A DNA stretch of 64,000 nucleotides from Callorhinus ursinus (GCF_003265705.1 NW_020312894.1:6976223-7040222); one strand, 5' to 3'. Positions 22,430 through 33,732 are shown, counted from the first letter of the stretch. The notes: a model not told the origin generated them from the letters alone. Made by a program: numbers and translations.

Positions 22430-23725
22430 TGGCCCACCCACCTCCACAGCCTCACCAGGGTTCCCGCCAGGGAAGCCGGCTCTGCTGCCCCGCTTACCAA
22501 CTGCACCACCCGACCCTGGTCCCCAGGAGCTTTCTGTGCGCCACCAGGCACCGGCCAGGCGCAGCGCTTCTCACCCGGGCCCCAGTTCTCACCACGCTGC
22601 GCGCTCTGCGCCCCCTGCGCCCCAGCAGCGCCCCCCTTTTCCGTCCACTCTTCCCGCAGGGTCCTGCTCTCGGGTGGTCTCCCAGGCTGGGCGGAGGGAG
22701 GGGACTGTGGTTTTCAACACTAGGATGTGGTGGGGAGCCCTGGATACTCTTGTCCTTGCAAGGGGAAGGAGGAGACGGAGGCCTGCCCCGCGGCCCGGGG
22801 GCCCCACCGCGCCCGCTGTGGGCAGAGGTCAGAGCAGGTGGCCCTGCGCCCCCGCCTCGGAAGCCGCCTCCGCAGCTGCTGAGCTCCGGCTGCGGCTTAG
22901 CGGGTCCCCGGTTGGGCTGTGAACGCCGTGCCCACATTGTAGAGGCAAGAATGACCGCACAGCACTCTTCGTGCAGTCTGCAGTTGGAGTGTTAACGGGT
23001 TTGGGGGCCGTGGTAAAGGAGAAAAACCCTCGGTGGCAGAGGGGTGCGCGGGGCTGGGGGCGGGAGGAGGAGTCGGGGAAACGGAGGCGGGAGCCAAGGG
23101 GGAGTATGCAGGCAGGACCGGCGGCTCAGCAGAGCCAGGAGCCAAGGAGGGGGCGGAGGGGGGAGTAGAATGGGGCGTTGAGGACGAGCTCGGGGACAGA
23201 GAGGTGGGGGGGGGAGAAGGGGATGGGCTGGGTGGCGTGGGGTGGGGTGGCGTGGACAGGAGCGGGCCGGACATGGGGAGACGTGGGGGTGGAGAGCCCA
23301 AGGGCTGTTCTGTGAGCCACCCCGCCCCCACCAGGCTTCTGGCGTGGGGGAAGGGGGCGTCGGATTCTTGGCGGTTGGAGAAATCCAAGTGGAAACCATC
23401 TCTTAGGTAGTTTCTAAGAGGGGGAGCGGTGGGGAGGGTGGGACTTTAAGTCCTCTTCATTGGAGGAGCTGGACCCTTAGAACAGAAGCCCACTAGGCCT
23501 TACCCCTCGGGCGGTCCTTGGGGTTGAGAAGTTGTCCCAGGCCCCTGTCTGCCCCAGTTTGGCCACATTTGGCCACAGGAGCCGTTCACAGTCTCCCCGC
23601 GCCGCCGGGCGGGGGCGGGCGGTGGGGCTCCCGGGCCCCCGCGGTGCAACTCCGCGCGCACCCTACTTCCCCGCCTCGGCGCTGGGGGCTCAGCGGCACC
23701 GCGACCAAGCGGTCTATTTTTAACA
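22430..23725. promoter_or_regulatory. CpG-rich, GC-box-rich block (CpG-island candidate)
   Basis: The densest CpG stretches are 22540-22640, 22770-22930 and 23581-23710. By hand count about 21 CpGs fall in the last 130 bases. GC boxes of GGGGCGGGC type occur at 23612-23620, and a MEF2-like CTATTTTTAA lies at 23714-23723. Between 23140 and 23280 the plus strand is strongly G-rich. No clear TATA box, initiator or coding exon is visible. It could be an alternative or lncRNA promoter, or simply a GC-rich intergenic island. The long overlapping frames on both strands are composition effects. Confidence 0.6.
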
Positions 23726-24539
23726 GGTATCCCTTGGAAAGGATACACAGGTGAATTTTTAAAGAAGGAATACAATTCTTTGTAGCCTGGAAATACACAC
23801 AAGGAATAAAAAACTGGGTTGGAGAGAGTCCGGGGCTGAACGCAGGCTTGTACCCCCACCTCTCCGCCGGGGCTGCCCTGCCTCCCTCCCGCGGTGGGCG
23901 CTGAGTCCTGCTCCAGTTCTCAGTCCCTCTGTGGAGCATCCGAGGCCCGAGAGCAAGCATTCAGAGCGCGTTTGAGAGGAGTGAATGAACGATTCAAATG
24001 GGAGAGCCATGTAAAGCCTTGCTGGGGAGCACACAGGAGGACCCACGAATTCCCCACGGCGGAGGGACTTCCAGAGATGCGGGCCTCACCGGGTGGGGGC
24101 TGACGCAGGCTGATTCCTGAAGGGCTGATAGGAGGGAGCCTCATGAGTAGGGCAGGAAGATGTAGGATTGAGGCCAGGGAAAGCAGGCTAACAATGTGGC
24201 CGTTGGGGGGGGGGGGGAGCACTGGATTCCTGGTTGAGCCATGGGCAGTGGAAGAACCTAGATGCAGTGAGGACCACCTTTTCCCAGCCTCTTCTAAACC
24301 AAGCCGGCAAGCTGGTGAGCACCATCGTGCATAGGTAATAAGTTAGCTGGACGCAAGTGTCATGATTCACGTGTCAAGGCTAATGTCTTGCTAATATCCC
24401 CCAGCAGGGATGAGCAATTACACATTCCTGAATTATCTTCCCTGCCTGTACCTCAAACAAACAAGCAATCATCTGTTTCCTTAGCTCACCTTCCCAGGGT
24501 GATGTGGCTGAAAGGCTTGAAGAGAGCCTCCCAGATGGA
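23726..24539. other. Flank of the CpG block
   Basis: Mostly unique. Words at about 24080-24190 (GGGCTGATAGGAGGGAGCCT) may be a reverse L2 scrap. A 13-base G run lies at 24205-24217. A CAGGTAT dinucleotide context at 23724-23730 could serve as a splice donor, but I have no exon to attach it to. Confidence 0.3.
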
Positions 24540-24725
24540 GACTTGGTGTTGCCACTTGCTGGCTGCGCACCGTGGGCAGGTTCCTGGGAGGTCCCCATAT
24601 AATAATTAACTGTAGTTTCTAAAACAATATACTTGTCTCATAGGTTACTGTGAAGATTAAATATGATTATTGGTTAAAAGTTTCTTACCCATTGTAAGCA
24701 CGCAATAAATGTTAGCTACTATTCT
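24540..24725 (+). repeat. MIR SINE
   Basis: TGCCACTTGCTGGCTGCGCA, CTTGTCTCATAGGTTACTGT, GAAGATTAAATATGATTATT and TAAGCACGCAATAAATGTTA run in MIR order. Close to full length. Confidence 0.8.
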
Positions 24726-24729
24726 TAAC

Positions 24730-26097
24730 TCAAAAATCAAACCCCAAATATTAGGATGTGGGCATTAATAGAAAAAAGTATGCTTAGATTTCACAAACGT
24801 GTTTAATTTTCCCAATTCTTCTGTTTCAACCAGACAGCCAAATTGGATCAACAGTTACCCGTGCCAACTCCTCTGGCCAAAGGAGAAAGTGAAAACTGAA
24901 TTGCTTTTAGACTCGGCATATATATTGTATTCTGTAACAATTGCTCCTGCTGGCTGAGGTCATCAGCTAGGCCCCTACTATTAGTGAAGTTTCAGGTCAG
25001 ACCCAAACAGAAACAGGCCGAGGTGTTCAGCATCTCACATGTACAAAACCCAATCTTACTTTTCCAAAGATGGTGCGTCAAGACCTACTCTTGAAATGCT
25101 AATGAGATGGTGCCACGAGAGATTTTCAGGTCTTTCGATGGGGTTACATTTAGAAACCGAGTGATCTGTGCTCACCTTAGCCATGGAGCATGTGCGTTCC
25201 CTCTTCAGCAGGGTAATGCAAAGGCCTGTCGGTCGCATTCAAAGTTGTACCTGGGCCCCTGGGCATCACGGGGTGGACCGGGCAGGCTCCTTGGCCGCTG
25301 CGATCCTCTGTTTCCACAGTTGTGGAATACGGCTTACATCTGAGCGCTGTCTTTTCTCTCACTTTAAATCATTCTGATAGAGATAGAAACTCAGCCATGG
25401 TAACGTAGGTAAAGGAAGGTCCTCTGTAAGTACAACTGGGATGGCTCAGGGATCCGGGCTGCCAGGCAGACCAGTTCTCACGGGAGTGGGGACAATGATG
25501 GGACAGCCATGCCATCTTGCCCGGGACATCTCTCCATCTCTTTCTGCATCTGCCCAGAGCTCAGGGCAGAACTCTTAAGATCTGAGGAAGAGGGGCTCAG
25601 TCGAGGGTCAGAGTAGGGAGGGGTGGGGTGGCTATTAGGTCCACAGGTGCAGGACAGGTCGAGGTTCAAGGCCAGGGACCCAGACAGATGTGCTCGCTGG
25701 GCTGGGCATTGGTGGGTGCAGACCTGAGGACTGTGTTGGGCTCTCCTGTGCATCCCCTGGGGCTGCTGGGGGTAGGATGAGTACCACTCCTCTATGCATT
25801 CTGGCACAGGGCCCAGCTCCAAGCGCTGGCTCATTTGTGTTTGCTGCCTAAATAAATTGGACCCATACCTGGTTTCCTGAACTGGGCTAGGGATGTCAGG
25901 ACTAGATCACAGGACAAATCCCAGACAAGGGGCTGAAGCTTTATATGTCTTTTCTGCCTCAGGTCAGCACAGGTCTTGGAGTCCAGGGCGGGGCAGAGCT
26001 ACGATGGCAGGGGGAGAGGTCTCTCCATCACAGCTCCCTTACAGGAGGGCTGCAGTGGCCAGGGAGCCAGGGAAAGCCCCACTGAGGGATCCTTAGA
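24730..26097. other. Unique sequence, no gene seen
   Basis: AT-rich to about 25050, GC-rich afterwards. A CCTAAATAAATTGG with upstream GC-rich LTR-like wording at 25650-25870 suggests an unidentified old repeat, too weak to call. Confidence 0.3.
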
Positions 26098-26360
26098 GAC
26101 TTCCCAGATTTACAGATGAGGAAACTGAGGCTCAGATCTTTCATCTTTTTTTTTTTTAAAGGTTCTATTTACTTACGGAGAGAGGGAGAGAGAGAACAGA
26201 GAGGGAGAGGGAGAAGCAGACTCCCAGCTGAGCAGGGAGCCCGGTGTGGGGCTTGATCCCAGGACCCTGAGATCATGACCTGAGCCGAAGGCAGACGCTT
26301 CACTGACTGAGCCACCCAGGTGCCCAGATCTCTCATCACTTAGGAAAGATCACAACTAGG
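26098..26360 (-). repeat. MIR SINE split by a carnivore SINE
   Basis: GATTTACAGATGAGGAAACT and GAGGCTCAGATC are the reverse MIR core on the left; CACTTAGGAAAGATCACAAC resumes on the right of the 26147-26324 insertion. Confidence 0.7.
26147..26324 (-). mobile_element. Carnivore tRNA-Lys SINE, long form, with TSD
   Basis: Reverse copy with a T-rich start, GAGAAGCAGACTCCCAGCTG linker and GCCACCCAGGTGCC head. The flanks repeat CAGATCTTTCATC (26133-26145) and CAGATCTCTCATC (26325-26337), a 13-base target-site duplication with one mismatch. Confidence 0.95.
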
Positions 26361-26591
26361 ACCTGTTGACACTTTCGGAGCCTCTGACCAGCCCCCATCC
26401 TGAAATATTGGGCTCCAAAGTAGAAGAGATTTTATTGCCGCCTGGTCTAGCACGTAGCTTGAAGCAGTGGCGTGTTACCAGTTTCAGCGAAGGGTGTGGC
26501 CCCGAGAGCCGGGACCTCCATGCTCTCGTCGGCCGTGGGCTTTCTTCCCGCGAGCAGACAGCCACTTGGTTGTCTCTCTGTGTCCTCTTAA

Positions 26592-26974
26592 GTGTGGAAC
26601 TCGAGAGCACGTGTAACAAAAGACTCATCTCTTAAAGAACTTATCCTGGAAGAAGATGCAGAAACAAGAACAAAACTGAAAATGAACAAGGATGAGCAGG
26701 AACACAAGCAACGCAGAGAGGAGAAAACACATGCGCACACACACACGGTAGAAAGCTGCCCCTCTGAAGGAAGGCGCAGTGGCCTGTCCCTGTGGCAGGT
26801 GGTCCTCAGCCATCCCGAAGCTCTGCACGTGATTCTCCACACACTGAGAGGAATTTTAGTCTTCACGCCTTCAAGGGCCACACTGTGGACGTCTGCCATG
26901 AACCATTAGCTGTTTCAGTTTCCTGGGATTACGGGTGTTTTTTTTTTTTTTTTCTTTCTCCGTTTACCAAATAT
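26592..26974. other. Unique sequence, no gene seen
   Basis: Overlapping open frames of about 100 codons run on both strands at 26588-26909. Their complementary Lys/Glu and Ser/Phe composition is typical of a purine-rich strand. No known domain is recognised. A T run spans 26939-26955. Confidence 0.35.
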
Positions 26975-27110
26975 TCTTTATTTTTTATTATTATTTTATT
27001 TTGTATTATTTCATTATTTTTTAATTCAAGTAATCTCTACACCCAGTGTGGGGTTCGAACTCATGAGCTTGAGATCAAGAGTCACATGCTCTTCTGACTG
27101 GGCCAGCCAG
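26975..27110 (-). mobile_element. Carnivore tRNA-Lys SINE, short form
   Basis: Long ATTATTTTATTTTG tail, AAGTAATCTCTACACCCAGT, GGGGTTCGAACTCATGAGCT and GGGCCAGCCAG head remnant. The final GGCGCCCC is lost. Confidence 0.85.
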
Positions 27111-27825
27111 AAGATTTTTCCAATTTTTCCAAAATTTTCCAATTTTTTAAGAACTATCCAAGATGAGTATACCTTTCAGTGGTTTCGTGAGTGATTTTGG
27201 GGAGCAGCAAAGGGAGAGTGTATAGGAAGGGGAGCAAGGTCATGGTTTAAAAAGGTAAGATGCCACAGGAGTTCCTCATTTATGGAACCATGCCTGATCT
27301 GATCAAGTTCAACTTCACATTTATTGTGAGTGGGTTAGTATTAGGACCAAGGATATAATTTTGGACTCGGGGTTCCAACAATGGCAGGGAAGTTTCAAGA
27401 CCACTCAATTTGAGTCATTCTTTTCTTACAGGAAAGGTGTGATTTAATTCAGGTGAAGGAAGTTATTGCTGAAACAATTCTGAGCCTGGCCAATGATGAA
27501 ACAGAGCTGGGCTTCTCTCTGAATGGATTTGATTTCCTATAATCAATCTGCTGGGTCTCTAAAAACCTCCAAGTCAAAAATCAGTAAAATGTACTGATTA
27601 GGCCCCGAGAAATGCAGGAATGCACTTTCTGGATTCATTTTTCTCAGCACAAAGATTAGGCCAATTCAGCGACAGATGCTCAGTGGTGGGCTCTGTTGGT
27701 TTGGGGAGAAGTGGCTTTGTCAGGGCCCGAAGCCTGGGCTTTCCCAAGGACCCACTTCCTCTAGGTCAGGGGAAGTGGCAGCCGAGCCGAGCAAACCCAG
27801 CTCAAGGCAGGGGTGAAGGCGGAAA
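27111..27825. other. Unique sequence, no gene seen
   Basis: 27360-27600 is repeat-poor and conserved-looking. A pattern of three short variants of CCAATTTTTCC lies at 27118-27148. No gene seen. Confidence 0.35.
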
Positions 27826-27829
27826 GAGG

Positions 27830-27995
27830 CACTGGGCTGAGCATCAGCCAGGTGACCGGGGCACGAGCTTAACCCACGCGACCTGATTTCCTCCCCTGTT
27901 GCCCCACTCCAGGGTTGTCATGAGCTTACAAATAACAGAGGGGCAGGGCACGCCCTGGTCTGTGATCTCAGCCAATGCTCATTATTACTGTCATT
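27830..27995 (+). repeat. MIR SINE
   Basis: GATTTCCTCCCCTGTTGCCC, AGGGTTGTCATGAGCTTACA and CCAATGCTCATTATTACTGT follow the 3' half of MIR. Confidence 0.65.
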
Positions 27996-28349
27996 GTTAG
28001 ATTATCAAAGGTGGGCTCGAGGACACGGCAAACAGCCACACGAGGGAGGGGCAGGAAATCCGCGTGTCCTGCTGACGCTGGACGAGAGGCTGGAATCACA
28101 TCTGCAGGTGGCCCAAAGCCTCCGGAGGTGTTTGGGTTTGGGCGGATGTCACTGGTGGGACAGTGGATGGACTTCCCGTGGTGGAGGGGAGGAAAGTCTG
28201 TCTGCACCTGAGGCCCAGATGCCCACCCCCACTGGCTGGGGTACGGAGCTGGAAGGCAAAGCACTTGGCAATTCTGGTGACCGTGAGGTTGGCAGCGTGA
28301 TGTGGTCACCCCCCCAACACTGTCCAGGGGCAGGCGGCTCATAGGAGTG

Positions 28350-28451
28350 ACGTGCTTGAGCACTCACTGGGCGCAGGCCCTCTTCTAGTAGAATGGCATG
28401 GGCCACCACCCCGTGTGATCCACAGTGGCTCTCTGAAGTAGCTACTATTCT
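28350..28451 (-). repeat. MIR SINE split by a carnivore SINE
   Basis: CTTGAGCACTCACTGGGCGC, GTGTGATCCACAGTGGCTCT and, after the SINE, TACACCTGAGGAGAGTAATA are reverse MIR words. Confidence 0.6.
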
Positions 28452-28631
28452 TTATTATTATTATTATTATTTGTCAGGGAGAGAGAGAGCATAAGCCAGG
28501 GAGAGAGGCAGAGGGAGAAGCAGGCTCCCCACTCAGCAGGGAGCCCGATGTGGGGCTCCATCCCAGGACTCTGGGATCATGACCTGAGCCTAAGGCAGAC
28601 GCTTCACTGACTGAGCCACCCGGGCACCCCA
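28452..28631 (-). mobile_element. Carnivore tRNA-Lys SINE, long form, with TSD
   Basis: (ATT)n tail, GAGAAGCAGGCTCCCCACTC linker and GCCACCCGGGCACCCC head in reverse. The duplication GCTACTATTCTTTA (28441-28454) is repeated as GGTACTATTCTTTA (28632-28645). Confidence 0.95.
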
Positions 28632-28669
28632 GGTACTATTCTTTACACCTGAGGAGAGTAATAGGAGGA

Positions 28670-28737
28670 AATTACGATGGACAAGGCTTTGCCTTGCGGA
28701 GTTTATATTTCCAAGGGGGAGACAATGATAAACAAGT
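28670..28737 (-). repeat. L2 LINE scrap
   Basis: CAAGGCTTTGCCTTGCGGAG and GACAATGATAAACAAGTATT resemble the reverse L2 end. Confidence 0.45.
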
Positions 28738-28749
28738 ATTTACTCTAGC

Positions 28750-28990
28750 AGGTGTCTTAGCTCAGGCTGCCAGACAAGATACCGCAGACTGGGGGGCCTC
28801 AACCATACACATTTTGTTCCTCATCATTCTGGGAGCTGGGAAGTCCCAGATCAAGGCAGATTTGGTTCCTGGTGAAAGTTCTCCGCCTGATTTGCAGACA
28901 TTGTCTTCTCACTGGGTCCTCACGTGGTAGAGAGAGGGAGGGAGAGCGAGAGCAAGCTCTGTGGTGTCTCTTCTTACAAAGCTCCCCAGA
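28750..28990 (-). repeat. MLT1-type LTR, partial
   Basis: GTCTTAGCTCAGGCTGCCAG, CATTCTGGGAGCTGGGAAGT, CCCAGATCAAGGCAGATTTG and TCACTGGGTCCTCACGTGGT follow the reverse of the MLT1A/B LTR 3' half. Confidence 0.8.
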
Positions 28991-29215
28991 GTGGTCTCTG
29001 TAGAAAGAACAGCCAGTACAAAGGCCCTGGGGCAGGAGTATTTGGTGTGCCCGAAGAACAGCGAGGGGGCAAGGTAGAGGACGGGCCAGAGAGGTAGGTG
29101 CTAACATAATCTGACTTATACTTTAAGTAGATCACTCTGGGCTGTAAGAATAAACTCTAACGGGGCAAGAATAGCAGCAGTGAGGTTAGCCGGGAGACTA
29201 CTGCAGAAGCTTGGC
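28991..29215 (-). repeat. L2 LINE fragment
   Basis: GTACAAAGGCCCTGGGGCAG, ATAATCTGACTTATACTTTA and AGTAGATCACTCTGGGCTG are reverse L2 words. Confidence 0.6.
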
Positions 29216-29224
29216 CAGTACTTC

Positions 29225-30480
29225 TCCTTTTTCTAGGCGTTCTTGTTTGATTTTGATATTGACATGATGCTAGGAGTTTGAGGAACTTTGTATTAAGTAA
29301 TATATATATTTTTTGTGTGGGGGGATGATTTATGTAAATGAAAGATAATCTACTTATTATTTGAGGGTTTGGTAAAATGCACCTGTCAGCATGTTAGATC
29401 AGCCTTTTGTGTGAGATTTTTGACTCTGATTCAATTTATTTAATAGATCTATTCTGATTTTGTGGGATTTTTTTTTCTAAATTCACAATAGTGTAACACA
29501 CATTTTGAGATTACTTATTTTTACTTAAGTTTTCCAACATTGTTGTATAAAGTTTACATCAAATTATTCTGCCAATTTTTGAAATCTGAATTGTAACTAT
29601 AACTATATTCCCTTTTGCACGCCTAGCTGTTCACCTTGGGTCTTCTTTCTCTTTTTCTCCTTCTAACCCTTCTTCACTCAGCCTTGCCAGACATTTGTCT
29701 GTTTAAACTAGTCTCTTGGAAAATAATGTTGGTTTTGTGGATTCTCCCTATTCTTTCATTCTGTGCATTTCTTGCTGACTTAATCACTTGCTTTCTTCTG
29801 CTTTCTTTGCAATTGTGCTGCTAACGTAAGTCAGTTTATCAATTTCTAATCTTTCTTTTTTCCAGTGTATACACTTAAGATTCTGACTTTCTCTCTAAGT
29901 AATGATTTAGCAAAACATACAGATTTTTATATTTTGTTTTGAATTGTGCTTTAAAATTTCTATAAATGTGGGTTTGGGGGTTATTTGGTTTTTGGACTAT
30001 TTGATCAATTTTTGTCTATTTGATCGATTTCGGGGAGAGGTGTGTTAAACCACAGGTATGTGGGCTTATCAACCCCATCTGATCTATTTATGTATTTATT
30101 TATTATTGATCCACCCAGTGTGGAGCCCAAGGTGGGGCTTGAACTCACGACCCTGATCAAGACCTGAGCTGAGATCAAGAGTCAACTTACTGAGCCACCC
30201 AGGTGTCCCCCATCTGATCTTTTTAAATGCCTAACAGATTTTGAAGCAACGGTGTCAAGAGTAGGCAAGCTTAAGCTTAAACTTTCCATCAATATCAAAT
30301 ACCCCTGTTGCCTTCTTCAGTGATTTTCACCGTGAATTCAATTTTCTCTGGTATTTGTTTTTCTGCATCTGCTTTCTTTCTGTCCTCACTTAGCTGGGAC
30401 CTCTTTTTCCCATACCTTTACTTTCAATGTCTTCTGGGTTGAAATGGGTATCAGTAGACAGTCTATTGTTCTACTTATTT
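29225..30480 (-). repeat. Ancient L1 ORF2 fragment
   Basis: In reverse it carries GGGTTTGGTAAAATGCACCT, GACTCTGATTCAATTTATTT, TTTCTCTCTAAGTAATGATT and TACTTTCAATGTCTTCTGGG in ORF2 order. Roughly 1.1 kb of L1, interrupted by the SINE at 30086. Stops throughout. Confidence 0.7.
30086..30210 (-). mobile_element. Carnivore tRNA-Lys SINE, short form, with TSD
   Basis: ATTTATGTATTTATTTATTA tail, CCACCCAGTGTGGAGCCCAA, GGGGCTTGAACTCACGACCC and GCCACCCAGGTGTCCC head. CATCTGATCT flanks it at 30076-30085 and 30211-30220. It sits inside the 29.2-30.5 kb L1. Confidence 0.9.
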
Positions 30481-30714
30481 GAGAAGACAGTTGGCTACCA
30501 GACACTGGAAACCGGAAGTGGAAAATTTAAGTTCTTGTGCGCTACAGCGAGTTAGGTGACCACCCCCTCTCCCCCCGTGTAACCCAGCTGGCGGCTGGGG
30601 CCTCCTGCCCCCTGGACATCTGGTTGTGTGCGAATCTTGGCTCCGGGAGCCAGGCTGGCCTCTACCTTCCGCTGCCACGTGCCTGTGTCAGATCTACCAG
30701 GGAGACCACAGTTT
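30481..30714. other. Unique sequence, no gene seen
   Basis: Short GC-rich unique stretch with no feature recognised. Confidence 0.3.
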
Positions 30715-30865
30715 GCAAAAAAAAATTCAGGTGAAATTCACGTAACAGAAAATGTATGATTTTAATAAGCGAGCGATTCCGTGGCATTTAGTACATTCTC
30801 AGTGCTGTGCAACCACATGTTCCTAGCCCCAGGTTACTTCCATCACCCCAAGGCCCACGTCTTTA
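30715..30865 (-). repeat. Ancient L1 3'UTR fragment
   Basis: AGGTGAAATTCACGTAACAG, GGCATTTAGTACATTCTCAG and TGCTGTGCAACCACATGTTC match the reverse of the L1M 3'UTR. Confidence 0.7.
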
Positions 30866-31764
30866 CTGATTTCCTCAAACACCCACTCATGTATGGGTAC
30901 CGTATGCCTCTGGGAACGTCAGTCAACATTCTGCGTGGGTTTAGGGTGCTCTCACCACCAAGCAGGTGGTCTTCGGCCTTTTTACTGGCCTCACCCCATG
31001 CGCCCCTCTTCCTTCTCCACTTCCTCAGGGAACAGACACACTCCACCTCATCGGCCACAGAACATTCCCACTCACAAGAGTTTCAGCTTCTGCTCCAGGG
31101 TGTTTATCGAAGAGCTGTGTCTGAATGACTCTCTTCTCTCCCTGGATGCTGTTTTCTCCCCCTTTCCTTAGAGAGGACAGAGTGACAGCTAGGGGAAAGA
31201 AATGGCCAGGATTTTATCTGTTGGAGCAGCCTCGGTGGGGTGGGAAAGATGCAGTGAGAGCCTATGCCCTGGTTTTCCCGGGACTGTCCCAACCTAGGGA
31301 TATGGTCTCCCTTTCTTGAAAGCATCACGTTTTGGAGGATAAATTATAGGGTCATCCATATATAGGAAGTCGGTGTATTCCCTGCTTTGATTATGACCAC
31401 TCTAAGGAAGGGAGACTCTTCTGTGCAGAGGACATAGTTAGCCCTGGACACAAGATAAAGGCGGGGAGTGTGCAAACATTGGGAGCATCTGTCCGTGTCT
31501 GTCCAAGGAAGGAGAGCTTGCTCTGGCTCCGGGCCCAGTCCCATAGGCAGGCCGCTCTTGGTGAGGACATAATACTGGGGGTGGTCATCAGTAGACATGG
31601 ATAGTGCCTCTCAAAAGGCAAAAAGCATAAATACCTTTTGATGAGGTCTTGGCTTCTCATAGAATCTGGCCATAGAAAGCAAACATACCAAACACATGGA
31701 CACAACTCTTTCTGATGATCTTCTTGTAAAGAATCCTGTGTCTCCCTAAACCATCTGCTCGTTT
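30866..31764. other. Unique sequence, no gene seen
   Basis: Several 60-115 codon frames overlap on both strands. None has a recognisable domain or splice context. No repeat family assigned. Confidence 0.35.
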
Positions 31765-32085
31765 ATTTTTGTTGGGGTTTTATTGTATTGTGGGAAAACG
31801 TATATAACATAAAATGTACCATTTCAACCATTTTTAAGTGTACAGTTCAGTGGCTTTAAGTACATTCACATTGTTGGGTAACCGTCCCCACCATCCATCC
31901 CCGGAACCCTTCCATCTTCCCAAACAGACACTCTGTCCCCATCAAACACTAACTTCCCATCCCCCCCCCCGCCACTCCAGGTAACCTCTATTCTACTTCT
32001 CTCTCTGTGAATTTGCCTACTCCTGGTACCTCATGTGAGTAAAGTCCTATGGTATTTGTCCTTTTGTGCTTCTGCTCGTTTTCTA
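31765..32085 (-). repeat. Ancient L1 3'UTR fragment
   Basis: TATAACATAAAATGTACCAT, AGTGTACAGTTCAGTGGCTT, CAAACAGACACTCTGTCCCC and GGTAACCTCTATTCTACTTC are a longer copy of the L1M 3'UTR module in reverse. A 10-base C run lies at 31961-31970. Confidence 0.8.
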
Positions 32086-32139
32086 AATTTTATTTTCTGT
32101 TCCATCATCAGTTTCATAATGGGAGCTAACCTCACGTGA

Positions 32140-32345
32140 TACCATTAAGGGTTATAACTTACAATTGTGTGATGCTTTGTACCTTCTAAGAATTTTCTAA
32201 CATATTCGTGTGTTTGAGTATCCTGACAATTTGCTGAAGCAAGCACAGGTCTTATTACCCTGGTGAGACTACAGTCCAGAGAAGCTAATTATGTTGTGTA
32301 AAGTCACATAGCAAGTGGCTGACTTACAAGGAAAAGCCCGGGTCT
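32140..32345 (-). repeat. MIR SINE
   Basis: GGTGAGACTACAGTCCAGAG, AAGTCACATAGCAAGTGGCT and AAAAGCCCGGGTCTTTTGAC follow reverse MIR. Confidence 0.65.
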
Positions 32346-33014
32346 TTTGACCTCTATCATCTTTTCGAGAGCCTGGCAACTTGTCAGAAGGCCGAGACGA
32401 TTTCTTTCCTCTGGAATCTAAACCTAAAGTTTGGGTAACTACATTTTGCAGAAGCAAAGAAAGACTCATGTTGCATTTGTGAGCATGTAGTTAGGGGAGA
32501 ACCGTCACGTGGGGGGGCAGAGCCCACTGGTGGAGAGCAGACGTGGGGGGGGTACCTCCTGCCTATGCGTCTTTGTGGGGAAAGGTCTCCACCTGCTGCC
32601 TCGAGCTTCGTGCTCCTCAGGCTTGCCCTCTCGATCCGGGTTTCCTCCCAGTGGGAGGGTTTAGGATGCACAAGATATGCTCTTCCAAAAAGGTTCGGCA
32701 TTTCTCCAAGAGCCAGAAAAATCATCCAGCACTCAAACAGGCTGGAAGACAATTTTGTTTTTCCAAGCTCTGAAATAATCAAGATCTCACTGTGTACATG
32801 TTTGCAAACAAGAGGGAGACAATAAGCTCATTCAACATGTAGAGTTTTACTTGAAGTTCTATTGTGCAGGACACTTGCTTGTGAGGACTTGATTTGCTGC
32901 GGTCACTTCATGAAAAAACAGGTGAGCCCGGGGTCCTGCTCAGAAGTGAGAGCTCGGGAGCCATGTTGGACAAGGGTCTGTCCTCCGCGGGGCATTAATG
33001 GTTCTCCTGGTGGC
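32346..33014. other. Unique sequence, no gene seen
   Basis: No repeat or gene recognised. Short G runs lie near 32512 and 32546. Confidence 0.3.
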
Positions 33015-33028
33015 GGGGAGGTCAGTTT

Positions 33029-33131
33029 GTTTGTTTGTTTGTTTGTTTGTTTATCTGTATTTTAAGTAAGCTCTCCACCCAGCGTGGGGCTTGAACTCAC
33101 GACCCTGAGATCAAGAGTTGCACGCTCGCTT
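33029..33131 (-). mobile_element. Carnivore tRNA-Lys SINE, short form, head-truncated, with perfect TSD
   Basis: (TTTG)n tail at 33025-33052, CTCCACCCAGCGTGGGGCTT, GAACTCACGACCCTGAGATC, then it stops after TTGCACGCTCGCT. The tRNA 5' head (CCGACTGAGCCAGCCAGGCG part) is absent. The 14-base duplication GGGGAGGTCAGTTT is exact at 33015-33028 and 33132-33145, so the truncation occurred at integration. Confidence 0.95.
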
Positions 33132-33145
33132 GGGGAGGTCAGTTT

Positions 33146-33732
33146 AAACAAAGGAAAGCTGACCAGAGCTGAGTGACCAGACCGTGGTGAAGGCATCTGC
33201 TCACCGATCCTCTGAGTTGGAGGGGTTTTCCACTTGAACGTGGCAGCTCTGTGTACACACATGACTATTCTAATTACACTTTTAACGTTAAGACTCAGAT
33301 TTGCCTTGCAACAGGAATACTGATGCTCTGTTGACTTCAGAAACTGGGAGTGTAGGGGGGAGAAACTTGGATGATGCAGGGGTTCTATCAGTGAGGCTTC
33401 CCAGCCTGCGTCTGCACACAGAGCAAGGGCCCCCTGCCAGCCACTGACTGCCTCTTGGAGGAGAGGTCTTCTTGATAACTCTGTGTAGTGTGGGGCCTCT
33501 CACCCCTGGGCCTGGTTGCCTCTAGTCACCACAGGTAGAGCTAAATGACAAGGTAGTTGGGATTTGGGCCTGGGACCTCTGATGAAAGCCGACCGTATAC
33601 ACTTTCTCACACTTCCGTCACCCACCACCTGATTTGGTTCCTGTTGAGAACCAAGAGTGGCGTGTGGTAATGAAAGTGACATGAATGACCACACACTCTC
33701 CTCGCGTGTGGCCCCGGGGGTGGGCGGGGGGC
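33146..33732. other. Unique sequence, no gene seen
   Basis: No repeat or gene recognised. Confidence 0.3.

Noticed and set aside
22323..23410. Overlapping frames of 199, 203, 163, 147 and 135 codons
   Set aside because: All lie in the CpG-rich block on both strands, where stop codons are rare. No frame has protein-like composition or a domain.
23724..23730. CAGGTAT as a splice donor of a first exon
   Set aside because: No exon, start codon context or acceptor could be connected to it.
33029..33131. tRNA-Lys-like sequences (this and other short SINEs) as tRNA genes
   Set aside because: They end in SINE tails, carry target-site duplications and lack an intact tRNA fold, so they are retroposons.
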